From Hydrogenophaga sp. (GTDB lineage Bacteria > Pseudomonadota > Gammaproteobacteria > Burkholderiales > Burkholderiaceae_C), in contig NZ_JADMJO010000030.1 of the NCBI RefSeq assembly GCF_018780385.1, forward strand, positions 1 to 64,000: a stretch of DNA of 64,000 nt. The letters run 5' to 3'. The notes below the pieces were generated by a model that saw nothing but the letters and a program-made list of their open reading frames with translations, was not told the DNA's origin and did no database searches. A program made the position numbers and the translations under genes. Shown here piece after piece: positions 16,647 to 24,326 of this stretch (the first letter of the stretch is position 1; each line of letters begins with the position of its first letter).

Positions 16647-17584
16647 TGTCTGCAAGCTCTCCATCCCTGTTGGCGGCCGCGCGCGACGCGGCGGCGCACC
16701 AGCATTATCCGCAGGGCGCGCTCTACATGGTCGCCACACCCATCGGCAACCTGGCCGACATCGGCCTGCGCGCGCTGCAGGTGCTCTCGCTGGTGGACAC
16801 CGTGGCCTGCGAAGACACGCGCCACACCGCCGCGCTGCTGCAGGGCTACGGCCTGCACAAGCCGCTGCTGGCCCTGCACGAGCACAACGAGGCCGAGGCG
16901 GCGCAGACGGTGGTGCAGCGCCTGCAGGCCGGCCAGCGCGTGGCCTATGTGAGCGACGCCGGCACGCCCGGCGTGAGCGACCCGGGCGCCCGCCTGGTGG
17001 CCGCCGTGAACGCAGCGGGCCTGCGCAGCGTGCCGATCCCCGGCGCCAGCAGCATCACCGCCTTGCTCAGTGTCTCGGGCACGGTGGCGGGCAAGGGGGG
17101 CTGGGACGGGCGCTTCGTGTTCGCCGGCTTTTTGGCCAGCAAGGCGGCCGAACGGCAGCGTGAGGTGCAGTTGATCGGCGCCGATGCGCGCGCGTGCGTG
17201 CTGCTCGAAGCCCCGCACCGCATCGAGGCGCTGGCCAAAGATCTGGGGCTGCTGGGCGAACGCATGCTCACCTTGGGCCGGGAACTCACCAAACAGTTCG
17301 AGGAAGTGGCCCACCTGAAGGCGCAGGACTTCACCGCCTGGCTGCAGGCCAACGCCAACCGCACGCGCGGTGAATTCGTGTTGCTGGTGCACCCGCAGCC
17401 AGCCCCTGCCGAGACAGAAGGAACCGTGGATGCGGCTGCGTTGCGCACACTGGATGTGCTGTTGAAAGAGTTGCCCTTGAAAACCGCAGTGAAGCTGTGC
17501 GCCGAGATCACCGGTCAGCCCCGCAACGCGCTCTACGACGCCGCACTGGCGCGGCGCCAAGGCGGCGCCGGTTCAGACGACTGA
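16586..17584 (+). CDS. rsmI: 16S rRNA 2'-O-methyltransferase RsmI
   Basis: 332 aa. RsmI methylates the ribose of C1402 in 16S rRNA using SAM. Tetrapyrrole-methylase fold with VATPIGNLADIGLRALQVL, CEDTRHTAALL, SDAGTPGVSDPGA and PGASSITALLS. The start is uncertain: the ATG at 16586 gives an unusual proline-rich 18-residue leader overlapping yraN by 61 bases, whereas TTG at 16646 would give a family-like length. Translation from either keeps the whole catalytic domain. It is transcribed away from yraN-diaA-dolP. Confidence 0.92.
   Translation: MQAPPVLETPPAPPVFWNSTLSASSPSLLAAARDAAAHQHYPQGALYMVATPIGNLADIGLRALQVLSLVDTVACEDTRHTAALLQGYGLHKPLLALHEHNEAEAAQTVVQRLQAGQRVAYVSDAGTPGVSDPGARLVAAVNAAGLRSVPIPGASSITALLSVSGTVAGKGGWDGRFVFAGFLASKAAERQREVQLIGADARACVLLEAPHRIEALAKDLGLLGERMLTLGRELTKQFEEVAHLKAQDFTAWLQANANRTRGEFVLLVHPQPAPAETEGTVDAAALRTLDVLLKELPLKTAVKLCAEITGQPRNALYDAALARRQGGAGSDD
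16592..16632. repeat. 14-bp direct repeat at the yraN/rsmI overlap
   Basis: GCGCCCCCTGTTTT occurs at 16592-16605 and again at 16619-16632, 27 bases (nine codons) apart. It encodes repeated KQGA in yraN and PPV-type residues in the possible rsmI leader, so it stays in frame for both. Confidence 0.7.
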
Positions 17585-17586
17585 GG

Positions 17587-17925
17587 TCAGCGGATCACGC
17601 GCGCCATCGGGTCCTGCCCGGAGCGCGGGACCGGTGCATCGGGTACCTCGTGGGCCTGGACGTCGACCACATCGCCCATCGGCTGGGCTGGGCCACGGCC
17701 CGGCCACACGCCCTGGGTGTATCGCTGCGAGGTCTCGCGGAAGCGGTTGAACACCACCAGGGGTGCGGGCTTGCGGCCGGTGATCAGCGCCCAGAGCGAG
17801 ACCCCCAGCACCACCACCAGCGTGGCCAGCAGCAGGCTGAGCACGAACGCCAGCGCCATCAGGCCGAGCGCGAGCTTGAGAACACCGCGCAACAGGCGGG
17901 CGAAAAAGTCGAATAAACCGTTCAT
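17587..17925 (-). CDS. Small membrane protein, 112 aa
   Basis: I do not recognise the family. Starting at MNGLFDFFARLLRG (ATG at 17925), residues 14-50 are strongly hydrophobic and make one long or two short membrane helices. The C-terminal 60 residues are polar and proline-rich (GVWPGRGPAQPMGDVVDV) and probably cytosolic. It converges on rsmI with two bases between the stops, and is divergent from the DUF502 membrane protein. Function unknown. Confidence 0.6.
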   Translation of the reverse strand: MNGLFDFFARLLRGVLKLALGLMALAFVLSLLLATLVVVLGVSLWALITGRKPAPLVVFNRFRETSQRYTQGVWPGRGPAQPMGDVVDVQAHEVPDAPVPRSGQDPMARVIR

Positions 17926-18148
17926 ATGGTGACTGAGCCCCAAGGGCCGGTGTTGGTTCCGCGGTCAGGCTGTGCACCGATCCAGCCCACACCGGTGTCC
18001 GGGCCAAACAATTCGCACATGGAGCCATTGTCCGCGGATGCAAGGTCTGCCGGCGCACCGACGGTCGTCACACCGGCCCGTGAAACTGACTGCTATGCTG
18101 ACCGTTGCTCGCGCGCACAGCCCGCGCGAGGTCCATCCAAGGCCCCCC

Positions 18149-18787
18149 ATGAAACCGATTTACCAGTACTTTTTCCGCGGCCTGATCACCTTCCTGCCGC
18201 TGGCCATCACGGTCTATGTGTTCTACCTCACCGTGGCCTGGATCGAGTCGATCGCCATGTGGATGATCCGCCCCTTCATCGGCGACTTCTACCTGCCCGG
18301 CCTGGGCATCGTGCTGGGCGCGGGGCTCATCCTCGGGCTGGGCTTCCTGATCTCGCAGCCCAACGTGGCGCGCTGGCTCTCGTGGATCGAACTGCCGTTC
18401 ACCAACCTGCCGGTGGTCAAAAGCATCTACTCCTCGCTCAAGAGTTTTGCCGACTATTTCTCGCCCCACAAGGACACCCCGCAGCAGGCCGTGGTGGTGC
18501 TGCGCATGCCCGGCAACGAGATGTCCATCGTCGGGCTGGTCACGCGCCAGAACATGCAGGGCCTGCCGCCCGCGCTGGCCGAGCTGGACCAGGTGGCCGT
18601 GTACCTGCCCATGGGCTACATGATTGGCGGCTACACCGTCTTCGTGCCGCGCAGCTGGATCACACCGATCGAGATGTCGGTTGAGGAGGCCATGCGTTCT
18701 TCGTTGCTGGCCTGGATGGCGTCGAACCGCAACGGCGACAAGCCCGCCACCCCGGATCCCACCGAGTTCAACCGCTCCGCCCCATGA
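18149..18787 (+). CDS. DUF502 family membrane protein
   Basis: 212 aa from the ATG at 18149; upstream in-frame codons give no family-like sequence. Two membrane helices near the N-terminus (GLITFLPLAITVYVFYLTVAW and GLGIVLGAGLILGLGFLIS regions) precede a soluble part with LPFTNLPVVKSIYSSLKSF and YLPMGYMIGGYTVFVP, typical of DUF502. The family is conserved in proteobacteria and its role is unknown. It is followed by the acyl-CoA synthetase fusion after 61 bases. Confidence 0.85.
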   Translation: MKPIYQYFFRGLITFLPLAITVYVFYLTVAWIESIAMWMIRPFIGDFYLPGLGIVLGAGLILGLGFLISQPNVARWLSWIELPFTNLPVVKSIYSSLKSFADYFSPHKDTPQQAVVVLRMPGNEMSIVGLVTRQNMQGLPPALAELDQVAVYLPMGYMIGGYTVFVPRSWITPIEMSVEEAMRSSLLAWMASNRNGDKPATPDPTEFNRSAP

Positions 18788-18848
18788 GCGCCGCCCGGCC
18801 GTTCCGAAGGCGCTCAGCCCCGCAGTGCGCGGCACGGAGGGTAGTCCA

Positions 18849-21536
18849 GTGAGCATCCGCCACCTCGACGCCGTCTTTTCACCCGCCTCGGTGGCGGTGA
18901 TCGGGGCCTCGATGCGGCCGGCCAGCGTGGGCGGCACGGTGTGGCGCAACCTGAACAACGGGGACTTCAAGGGCGCGCTGTACGCGGTCAACCCCAAACA
19001 CGCCGAACTCGGTGGCGTGAAGACCTGGCCCTCGGTGGCCGCGCTGCCCGCAGCGCCCGAGCTCGCCATCCTGTGCACCCCGGCCGCCACCGTTGTCGGC
19101 TTGATCAGGGAGCTGGGCGCACGCGGCACCCGCGCGGCCATTGTGCTCACCGCCGGGCTCGACGCCGCGCAGAAGCAGGCCATGCTCGATGCGGCGCGCT
19201 TGCACACGCTGCGCATCCTCGGGCCCAACTGCATCGGCATGCTGGTGCCGCACCTGGGTCTCAATGCCAGCTTCGCGCACACCGGCGCGCTGCCGGGCGA
19301 GCTGGCCTTCGTGTCGCAGTCGGGTGCATTGGTCACGGCCATGCTGGACTGGGCCGGCTCGCGCGGCATCGGCTTCTCGCACTTCGTTTCGCTCGGCGAG
19401 CGCGCCGACGTCGACTTCGGCGACATGCTCGACTTCCTGGGCAGCGACGCCAAGACGCGCGCCATCCTGCTCTACATCGAAAGCATCGAAGAGCCGCGCA
19501 AGTTCATGTCGGCAGCACGCGCGGCCGCGCGCAACAAGCCGGTGATCGTGGTCAAGGCCGGGCGCTCGGCCGCCGGTCAGCAGGCCGCCGCCTCGCACAC
19601 CGGCGCACTCGCCGGCTCCGACGCGGTGTTCGACGCGGCGATTGCGCGCGCCGGCATGCTGCGCGTGAACACCTTGCAAGACCTGTTTCTCGCCGCTGAA
19701 ACGCTCTCGCGCTTTCATGGCAACCGCGCTGATCAACTGATCGTGCTCACCAACGGTGGTGGCGCCGGCGTGATGGCGGCCGATGCCGCCGCCACCGAAG
19801 GCGTGCCACTGGCCACGCTGAGCGACGAACTGCGTGCCCAGCTCGACGCCGTGCTGCCCGCCAACTGGTCGCACGCCAACCCGGTCGACATCATTGGCGA
19901 CGCACCGGCCACGCGCTACGTGCAAGCCTTGCAGGCGCTCGCGCAGGACACGGGGAGCGCCGTGCTGTTCATCCACGCGCCCACCGCCATCGTGCCCAGC
20001 CTGGAGATTGCGCAGGCCCTGCTGCCACTGGCCAGCGCGAGCCCGAAGCGCGTGCTGGGCTGCTGGCTGGGAGACGGTGCCGTGGCGCAGGCCCGCGCGC
20101 TGTTTCGCGGCGCCGGCATCCCCGACTTCAACACCCCCGAAGACGCGGTGCGCGCCTTCTCGCTGCTGCGCACCTACCGCGAACACCAGGCCGAGCTGCT
20201 GCAGACGCCGCCGGCGCGCAGCGCGGCGCACGCCGCCGATCTGCCGCGCATCCGCGCCATCGTGGACGGCGTGTTGGCCAGCGGACGCGAGCTGCTGACC
20301 GAGCCCGAGGCCAAGGACCTGCTGGAGGCCGCCGGCCTGCCGGTGGTGGCCACGCGTGTGGTCGGACCGCACGCACAGGAGGCCCAGACAGCCGCCGACG
20401 CGCTGGGCTATCCGGTGGCGCTCAAGATCCTGTCGTTCGACATTTCGCACAAGTCCGACGTGGGCGGCGTGCGCCTGAACCTGGGCAGCGCGGCCGAGGT
20501 GGGCGAGGCCTGCGCGACCATGCTGGCGCGCGTGCGCGAGCAACGCCCCGATGCGAAGGTGGAAGGCTTCACCGTGCAGACCATGGTGCGCAAGAAGCAC
20601 GCGCACGAACTCATCATCGGCGCCAGCGTGGACCCGGTGTTCGGCCCGGTGATCCTGTTCGGCCAGGGCGGTGTGGCGGTGGAGGTGCTGGCCGACACCG
20701 CGCTCGCGCTGCCGCCGCTGAACACGACGCTGGCGCTGGCGCAGATCGCCCGCACCGGCGTGGCCCGGTTGCTGCGCGGCTACCGCGACGAGCCCGCCGC
20801 CGATATGGACGCCATTGCGCAGGTGCTGGTGAGCGTGTCGCAGCTGCTGGCCGACGTTCCCGAGCTCGCCGAGCTCGACATCAACCCGCTGCTGGCCAAC
20901 CACGAAGGCGCGGTGGCGCTCGATGCCCGCGTGCGCGTGTCGGCCAGCCGCCAGGCCGGCGCCCACCACTTTGCGATCCATCCCTATCCGCAAGACCTGG
21001 TGGAAACCTGGGACTGGCAAGGCCAGCCCGTCACGCTGCGCCCGATCCGCCCCGAAGACGAGACTCAGCACCGCCGTTTCCTGGAAAAGCTCGACCCTGA
21101 AGACATCCGCCTGCGCGTGTTCTACAGCCGCCGCCACATCGAGCACAGCGAGCTCGCGCGCCTGACCCAGATCGACTACGCACGCGAGATGGCCTTCATC
21201 GCCACCCGCCTCGGGCCAGACGGCGTGGAGGAAACCCTGGGCGCGGTGCGCGCGGCGGTTGACCCGGACAACGACACGGCCGAGTTCGGCGTGATCGTGC
21301 GCTCCGACCTCAAGGGCAGCGGTCTGGGACACAAGCTCATGACCAAGCTCATCGAGCACGTGCGCGCACGCGGCACGCGCCGGCTGGTGGGCACGGTGCT
21401 GCGCATCAACCACGGCATGCTGGAACTTGCGCGCTCGCTGGGCTTCCAAGAGACGACCAACCCCAGCGATCCCGGCGACCACGAAACGCGGTTCGTCGCG
21501 CTGGAACTTCAAACACCCGCCGGGCCGCCGCCATGA
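18849..21536 (+). CDS. ADP-forming acyl-CoA synthetase / GNAT acetyltransferase fusion (Pat-like)
   Basis: 895 aa. The GTG start at 18849 has GGAGGG eight bases upstream. Order: CoA-binding domain (FSPASVAVIGAS, residues 9-20), succinyl-CoA-ligase-like domains (LGPNCIGML, FVSQSGALVTAML), an SHTGALAGSD segment at about 250 that would carry the phospho-histidine, an ATP-grasp region (about 475-690), and a C-terminal GNAT domain (LRPIRPEDE to SLGFQE, about 727-890). This is the architecture of the Pat/YfiQ lysine acetyltransferases that control acetyl-CoA synthetase; here the synthetase part may also be active. Its stop overlaps the dioxygenase start as ATGA. Confidence 0.88.
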   Translation: MSIRHLDAVFSPASVAVIGASMRPASVGGTVWRNLNNGDFKGALYAVNPKHAELGGVKTWPSVAALPAAPELAILCTPAATVVGLIRELGARGTRAAIVLTAGLDAAQKQAMLDAARLHTLRILGPNCIGMLVPHLGLNASFAHTGALPGELAFVSQSGALVTAMLDWAGSRGIGFSHFVSLGERADVDFGDMLDFLGSDAKTRAILLYIESIEEPRKFMSAARAAARNKPVIVVKAGRSAAGQQAAASHTGALAGSDAVFDAAIARAGMLRVNTLQDLFLAAETLSRFHGNRADQLIVLTNGGGAGVMAADAAATEGVPLATLSDELRAQLDAVLPANWSHANPVDIIGDAPATRYVQALQALAQDTGSAVLFIHAPTAIVPSLEIAQALLPLASASPKRVLGCWLGDGAVAQARALFRGAGIPDFNTPEDAVRAFSLLRTYREHQAELLQTPPARSAAHAADLPRIRAIVDGVLASGRELLTEPEAKDLLEAAGLPVVATRVVGPHAQEAQTAADALGYPVALKILSFDISHKSDVGGVRLNLGSAAEVGEACATMLARVREQRPDAKVEGFTVQTMVRKKHAHELIIGASVDPVFGPVILFGQGGVAVEVLADTALALPPLNTTLALAQIARTGVARLLRGYRDEPAADMDAIAQVLVSVSQLLADVPELAELDINPLLANHEGAVALDARVRVSASRQAGAHHFAIHPYPQDLVETWDWQGQPVTLRPIRPEDETQHRRFLEKLDPEDIRLRVFYSRRHIEHSELARLTQIDYAREMAFIATRLGPDGVEETLGAVRAAVDPDNDTAEFGVIVRSDLKGSGLGHKLMTKLIEHVRARGTRRLVGTVLRINHGMLELARSLGFQETTNPSDPGDHETRFVALELQTPAGPPP

Positions 21537-22159
21537 ACAAGCCATCGAACCGCCGCCACCTCTTGATCGCCAGCGCCACCGCCCTGGCCGCCCCGGCCTG
21601 GATGCCGTCCGCCCTGGCACAGGCGAAAAACCTGCGCCCAACCCCCAGCCAGACCGAGGGCCCGTTCTACCCCGTGGCCCTGCCGGCCGACAGCGACGCC
21701 GACCTGCTCAAGAACGGCAACGTGAACTATGGCCAGGGCCAGCCGGCCTGGGTCGAGGGCACCGTGGTCGATGTCGCCGGCGTTCCGGTCTCGGGCGCGG
21801 TGGTCGAGATCTGGCAGTGCGACCACGCGGGGCACTACCACCACCCGGGCGACGGCGGCCGCGCCGACCCCGCGTTCCAGGGTTTCGGCAAGGTCACCGT
21901 GGGGCGCGACGGCCGTTACCGCTTCCGCACCATCCGCCCGGTGCAGTACACCGGGCGCACGCCGCACATCCACGTGAAGGTGCGGCTGGACCGCATGGAG
22001 TTGCTGACCACGCAGCTCTACGTGGCGGGGGACCCGGGCAACGAGCGCGACGGCCTGTGGCGGCGGCTGAGCGAAGAAGGTCGCGCCGCCCTCACCGTGC
22101 CGTTCACACCTGGCAATGACGGCGTGCGCGCCACATTTCCCATCGTTGTTCAAGCCTGA
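21533..22159 (+). CDS. Tat-exported intradiol ring-cleavage dioxygenase family protein
   Basis: 208 aa. Residues 1-30 are a twin-arginine-type signal (NRRHLLIASATALAAP ... ALAQ). The mature part is a protocatechuate 3,4-dioxygenase-beta-like fold: TEGPFYPVALP, CDHAGHYHHPGD, YRFRTIRPVQY and TPHIHVKV, supplying the Tyr/Tyr/His/His iron ligands. Intradiol enzymes cleave catechols with non-haem Fe(III). Export is unusual for a catabolic catecholase but known for this extracytoplasmic subfamily, so the substrate is open. Overlaps the preceding gene by four bases and the next by one. Confidence 0.83.
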   Translation: MNKPSNRRHLLIASATALAAPAWMPSALAQAKNLRPTPSQTEGPFYPVALPADSDADLLKNGNVNYGQGQPAWVEGTVVDVAGVPVSGAVVEIWQCDHAGHYHHPGDGGRADPAFQGFGKVTVGRDGRYRFRTIRPVQYTGRTPHIHVKVRLDRMELLTTQLYVAGDPGNERDGLWRRLSEEGRAALTVPFTPGNDGVRATFPIVVQA

Positions 22160-23175
22160 TGGATTCGCTCACCCAGATTGCCCTGGGCTCCGCCGTGGGC
22201 GTGGCCGTGATGGGCCGCCGCACGGCGGTGTGGAAAGCCGCACTGTGGGGCGCCATCGGCGGCACCCTGCCCGACCTCGATGCCTTCATCGACCACGGCG
22301 ACGCCATCCTCAACATGACGCGCCACCGCGCCGAGAGCCATGCGCTGTTCATCCTGACGCTGGCTTCGCCGGTGCTGGCCTGGATCGCCTCGCGCATCCA
22401 TGGCGAAGCGGCCTTGTTCAAGCGCTGGTGGCTGGCGTTGTGGCTGGTGCTCATCACACACCCGCTGCTCGACGCCATGACGGTTTACGGCACACAGTTG
22501 TTGCAACCCTTCACCGAGCACCCGTATGGCGTGGGCAGCATCTTCATCATCGATCCGCTCTACACCGTGCCGCTGATCGTGGGCGTGGTCGCCGCGTTGC
22601 GGCTGAAGAACACACGCGGGCTCGGCTGGAATGTGGTCGGCCTCGCACTCAGCACGCTCTACCTCGCCTGGAGCGTGGGCGCGCAGCAGCACGCCACGCA
22701 GATCGCGCGCGCCTCGCTGCAGCAAGACAGCATTCCAGTCACCGGCCTGCTGGTGACGCCCTCGCCCTTCAACACGGTGCTGTGGCGGTTGGTGGCCACC
22801 ACGCCGACACACTACTTCGAGGGCCACTACTCGTTGATGGACGATGACAAACGCATCGTCTGGACACGGCACGAGCGCGGGGCCGGCCTGCTGGAGCGGC
22901 ACGCTGACGAGCCCTCGGTGGCGCGCATGGCGGCGTTCACCCACGGTTTCTACAGCGTGTCGGAAACGGGTGGGCGGCTGTTCGTGACGGATCTCCGCAT
23001 GGGTCAGGAGCCCAGCTACACCTTCCGCTTCGATCTGGGCACCGAGGCAGCACGCGCCAATGGCCGACACCGGCCCACCCTCAACGGTCAGCGGCCCGAC
23101 ATCGGCACAGCGCTCGAGTGGCTGTGGCGGCGGATGTGGGGTGAGCGCACCCCGTCGGCACGGCCGAGTGCCTGA
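22159..23175 (+). CDS. YdjM-like membrane-bound metal-dependent hydrolase (DUF457)
   Basis: 338 aa. N-terminal MDSLTQIALGSAVGVAVMG, then TLPDLDAF, RHRAESHALF and THPLLDAMTVYGTQL, the conserved Asp/His positions of the YdjM/YbcI family, with about five membrane helices before residue 190. The C-terminal half is soluble and includes RFDLGTE. The family is predicted to be a metal hydrolase; substrate unknown. Its ATG shares one base with the stop of the dioxygenase gene, so the three genes from 18849 form an operon. It converges directly on gloA. Confidence 0.82.
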   Translation: MDSLTQIALGSAVGVAVMGRRTAVWKAALWGAIGGTLPDLDAFIDHGDAILNMTRHRAESHALFILTLASPVLAWIASRIHGEAALFKRWWLALWLVLITHPLLDAMTVYGTQLLQPFTEHPYGVGSIFIIDPLYTVPLIVGVVAALRLKNTRGLGWNVVGLALSTLYLAWSVGAQQHATQIARASLQQDSIPVTGLLVTPSPFNTVLWRLVATTPTHYFEGHYSLMDDDKRIVWTRHERGAGLLERHADEPSVARMAAFTHGFYSVSETGGRLFVTDLRMGQEPSYTFRFDLGTEAARANGRHRPTLNGQRPDIGTALEWLWRRMWGERTPSARPSA

Positions 23176-23709
23176 TCAGGTGCCCAGGTTGGCCAACAGG
23201 TCCGCCTGCACGATCTCGATCCAGTAGCCGTCGGGGTCCTTGATGAATGCCACATTTTTCATCTTGCCCTGGTCGGGCCGCTTCACGTAGGGCACTTGGT
23301 TCCCGTCGAACCAAGCCACGGCGGCAGCCAGGTCGGGCACCGAGAAACAGATGTGGCCAAAGCCCTGCGGCTGGGCGTTGCCGTCGTGGTACTTGAAGTC
23401 GGTCTGGGACTCGGTGCCCCAGTTGTGAGTGAGTTCGAGCACGCCTCGCTGGCTGAAGGTCCAGCGGGTGCGCGAGCCCACGTCTTCGGGTGCTGCGCCG
23501 TCTTCCGGACGCGCCAGGAAGTACAGCGAGAACGACATCTCGGGAAAGTCCAGTTTGCGCAGCAAGCGCATGCCCATGACGCGGGTGTAGAAGTCCAGCG
23601 CCACGGCGGGGTCCTTCACGCGCAGCATGCTGTGGTTGAACACGAAACCGCGCGAGGCGTCGCTGGGATGGGCGCAGACGCCAGGCTGGTTTTCGGTGGT
23701 GAAGCTCAT
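23176..23709 (-). CDS. gloA: Lactoylglutathione lyase (glyoxalase I)
   Basis: 177 aa. Converts the methylglyoxal-glutathione hemithioacetal to S-lactoylglutathione. Paired beta-alpha-beta-beta-beta motifs: FNHSMLRVKDPAVALDFYT with the first metal histidine, ELTHNWGTE, GFGHICFSVPD and a final DPDGYWIEIVQ with the metal/catalytic glutamate. At about 177 aa it is the long form typical of Zn-type (Pseudomonas/eukaryote-like) enzymes rather than the 135-aa Ni-type of E. coli. Its stop abuts that of the convergent hydrolase gene. Confidence 0.95.
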   Translation of the reverse strand: MSFTTENQPGVCAHPSDASRGFVFNHSMLRVKDPAVALDFYTRVMGMRLLRKLDFPEMSFSLYFLARPEDGAAPEDVGSRTRWTFSQRGVLELTHNWGTESQTDFKYHDGNAQPQGFGHICFSVPDLAAAVAWFDGNQVPYVKRPDQGKMKNVAFIKDPDGYWIEIVQADLLANLGT

Positions 23710-23757
23710 CGATGGATCTTTCTGAAAGTGAAAGGCAAGACGGGTGACAAAAGAAAA

Positions 23758-23785
23758 AGCGCGGGACCGTGAGGCGACCCGCGCT
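23758..23785 (-). terminator. Intrinsic terminator after the RHH gene
   Basis: On the minus strand an 8-bp perfect stem (AGCGCGGG/CCCGCGCT, 12-base loop) is followed by TTTTTCTTTT. It lies 15 bases past the stop of the ribbon-helix-helix gene, a strong rho-independent terminator isolating it from gloA. Confidence 0.85.
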
Positions 23786-23799
23786 GGAACGGAACCTGT

Positions 23800-24213
23800 T
23801 CAACGCGCGCGGATCGGCGATATCACCGGGCGCAACGCACCCGAGCCATGGGTGCCGGTGGCTTGCAATGGCGTGGTCATGGCCTCGGCGGCTGCCATCT
23901 GCAAAGGCTGCAGACGCACCGCTGGTTCGCCTTGCTGCTTCTCCAGCGCCATCATTCGCCTGCGCATGTAGCGCATGCAGGTCACGCGCAGGAAAGATGC
24001 GAAGTTGGGCACCTCACCCCGGTGAGCCAGGATTTCGTCGTGAAACTGCGCGATCAGCGCGTTGGTGGTGCAGCCCTCGTCCTCGGCCATCTCGGCGAGC
24101 AAATCCCACACCATGTTCTCCAGTCGGATGCTGGTGAGCACTCCGTGCACACGCACTGTGCGCGAGCGCTGCTCATACTGGATCGGGTCGGCCTTGACGA
24201 AAAATTCGCACAT
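23800..24213 (-). CDS. Ribbon-helix-helix domain protein (RHH_4 type)
   Basis: 137 aa; the ATG at 24213 has GGAG eight bases upstream. Residues 18-75 (RTVRVHGVLTSIRLENMVWD then AEDEGCTTNALIAQFHDEIL) resemble the RHH_4 family, whose ribbon-helix-helix normally dimerises to bind DNA. FASFLRVTCMRYMRRRM follows; the last 40 residues look disordered. It may regulate the neighbouring GMC dehydrogenase genes, but nothing in the sequence proves this. It has its own terminator. Confidence 0.75.
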   Translation of the reverse strand: MCEFFVKADPIQYEQRSRTVRVHGVLTSIRLENMVWDLLAEMAEDEGCTTNALIAQFHDEILAHRGEVPNFASFLRVTCMRYMRRRMMALEKQQGEPAVRLQPLQMAAAEAMTTPLQATGTHGSGALRPVISPIRAR

Positions 24214-24255
24214 GGTGTTGATCTCCTAGCGTCTCAGGAAGGAAAGACGATCCGC

Positions 24256-24325
24256 CGCAGGGCCGCCCCAAGGCGGATCAGCCCCCTCGGGGGGCAGCGA
24301 CCCGCGCAGCGGCGGAGCGTGGGGG
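24256..24325 (-). repeat. Dispersed GC-rich intergenic repeat, copy B
   Basis: Inverted copy of the element at 12640-12709, 70 bases, 64 identical by hand. It fills the gap between the end of the GMC dehydrogenase gene and the start of the RHH gene, overlapping neither start signal. The mismatches cluster around the middle (positions 48-53), leaving the palindrome and the conserved ends intact. Confidence 0.75.
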
Positions 24326-24326
24326 C

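Noticed and set aside
18879..21641. Very long open frame (920 codons) on the minus strand, and similar ones at 41249-43663, 47123-50887, 27670-29613 and 24351-26624.
   Set aside because: They are antisense to well-supported genes, have histidine/glycine/arginine-rich unnatural composition, and arise because high GC content makes stop codons rare.
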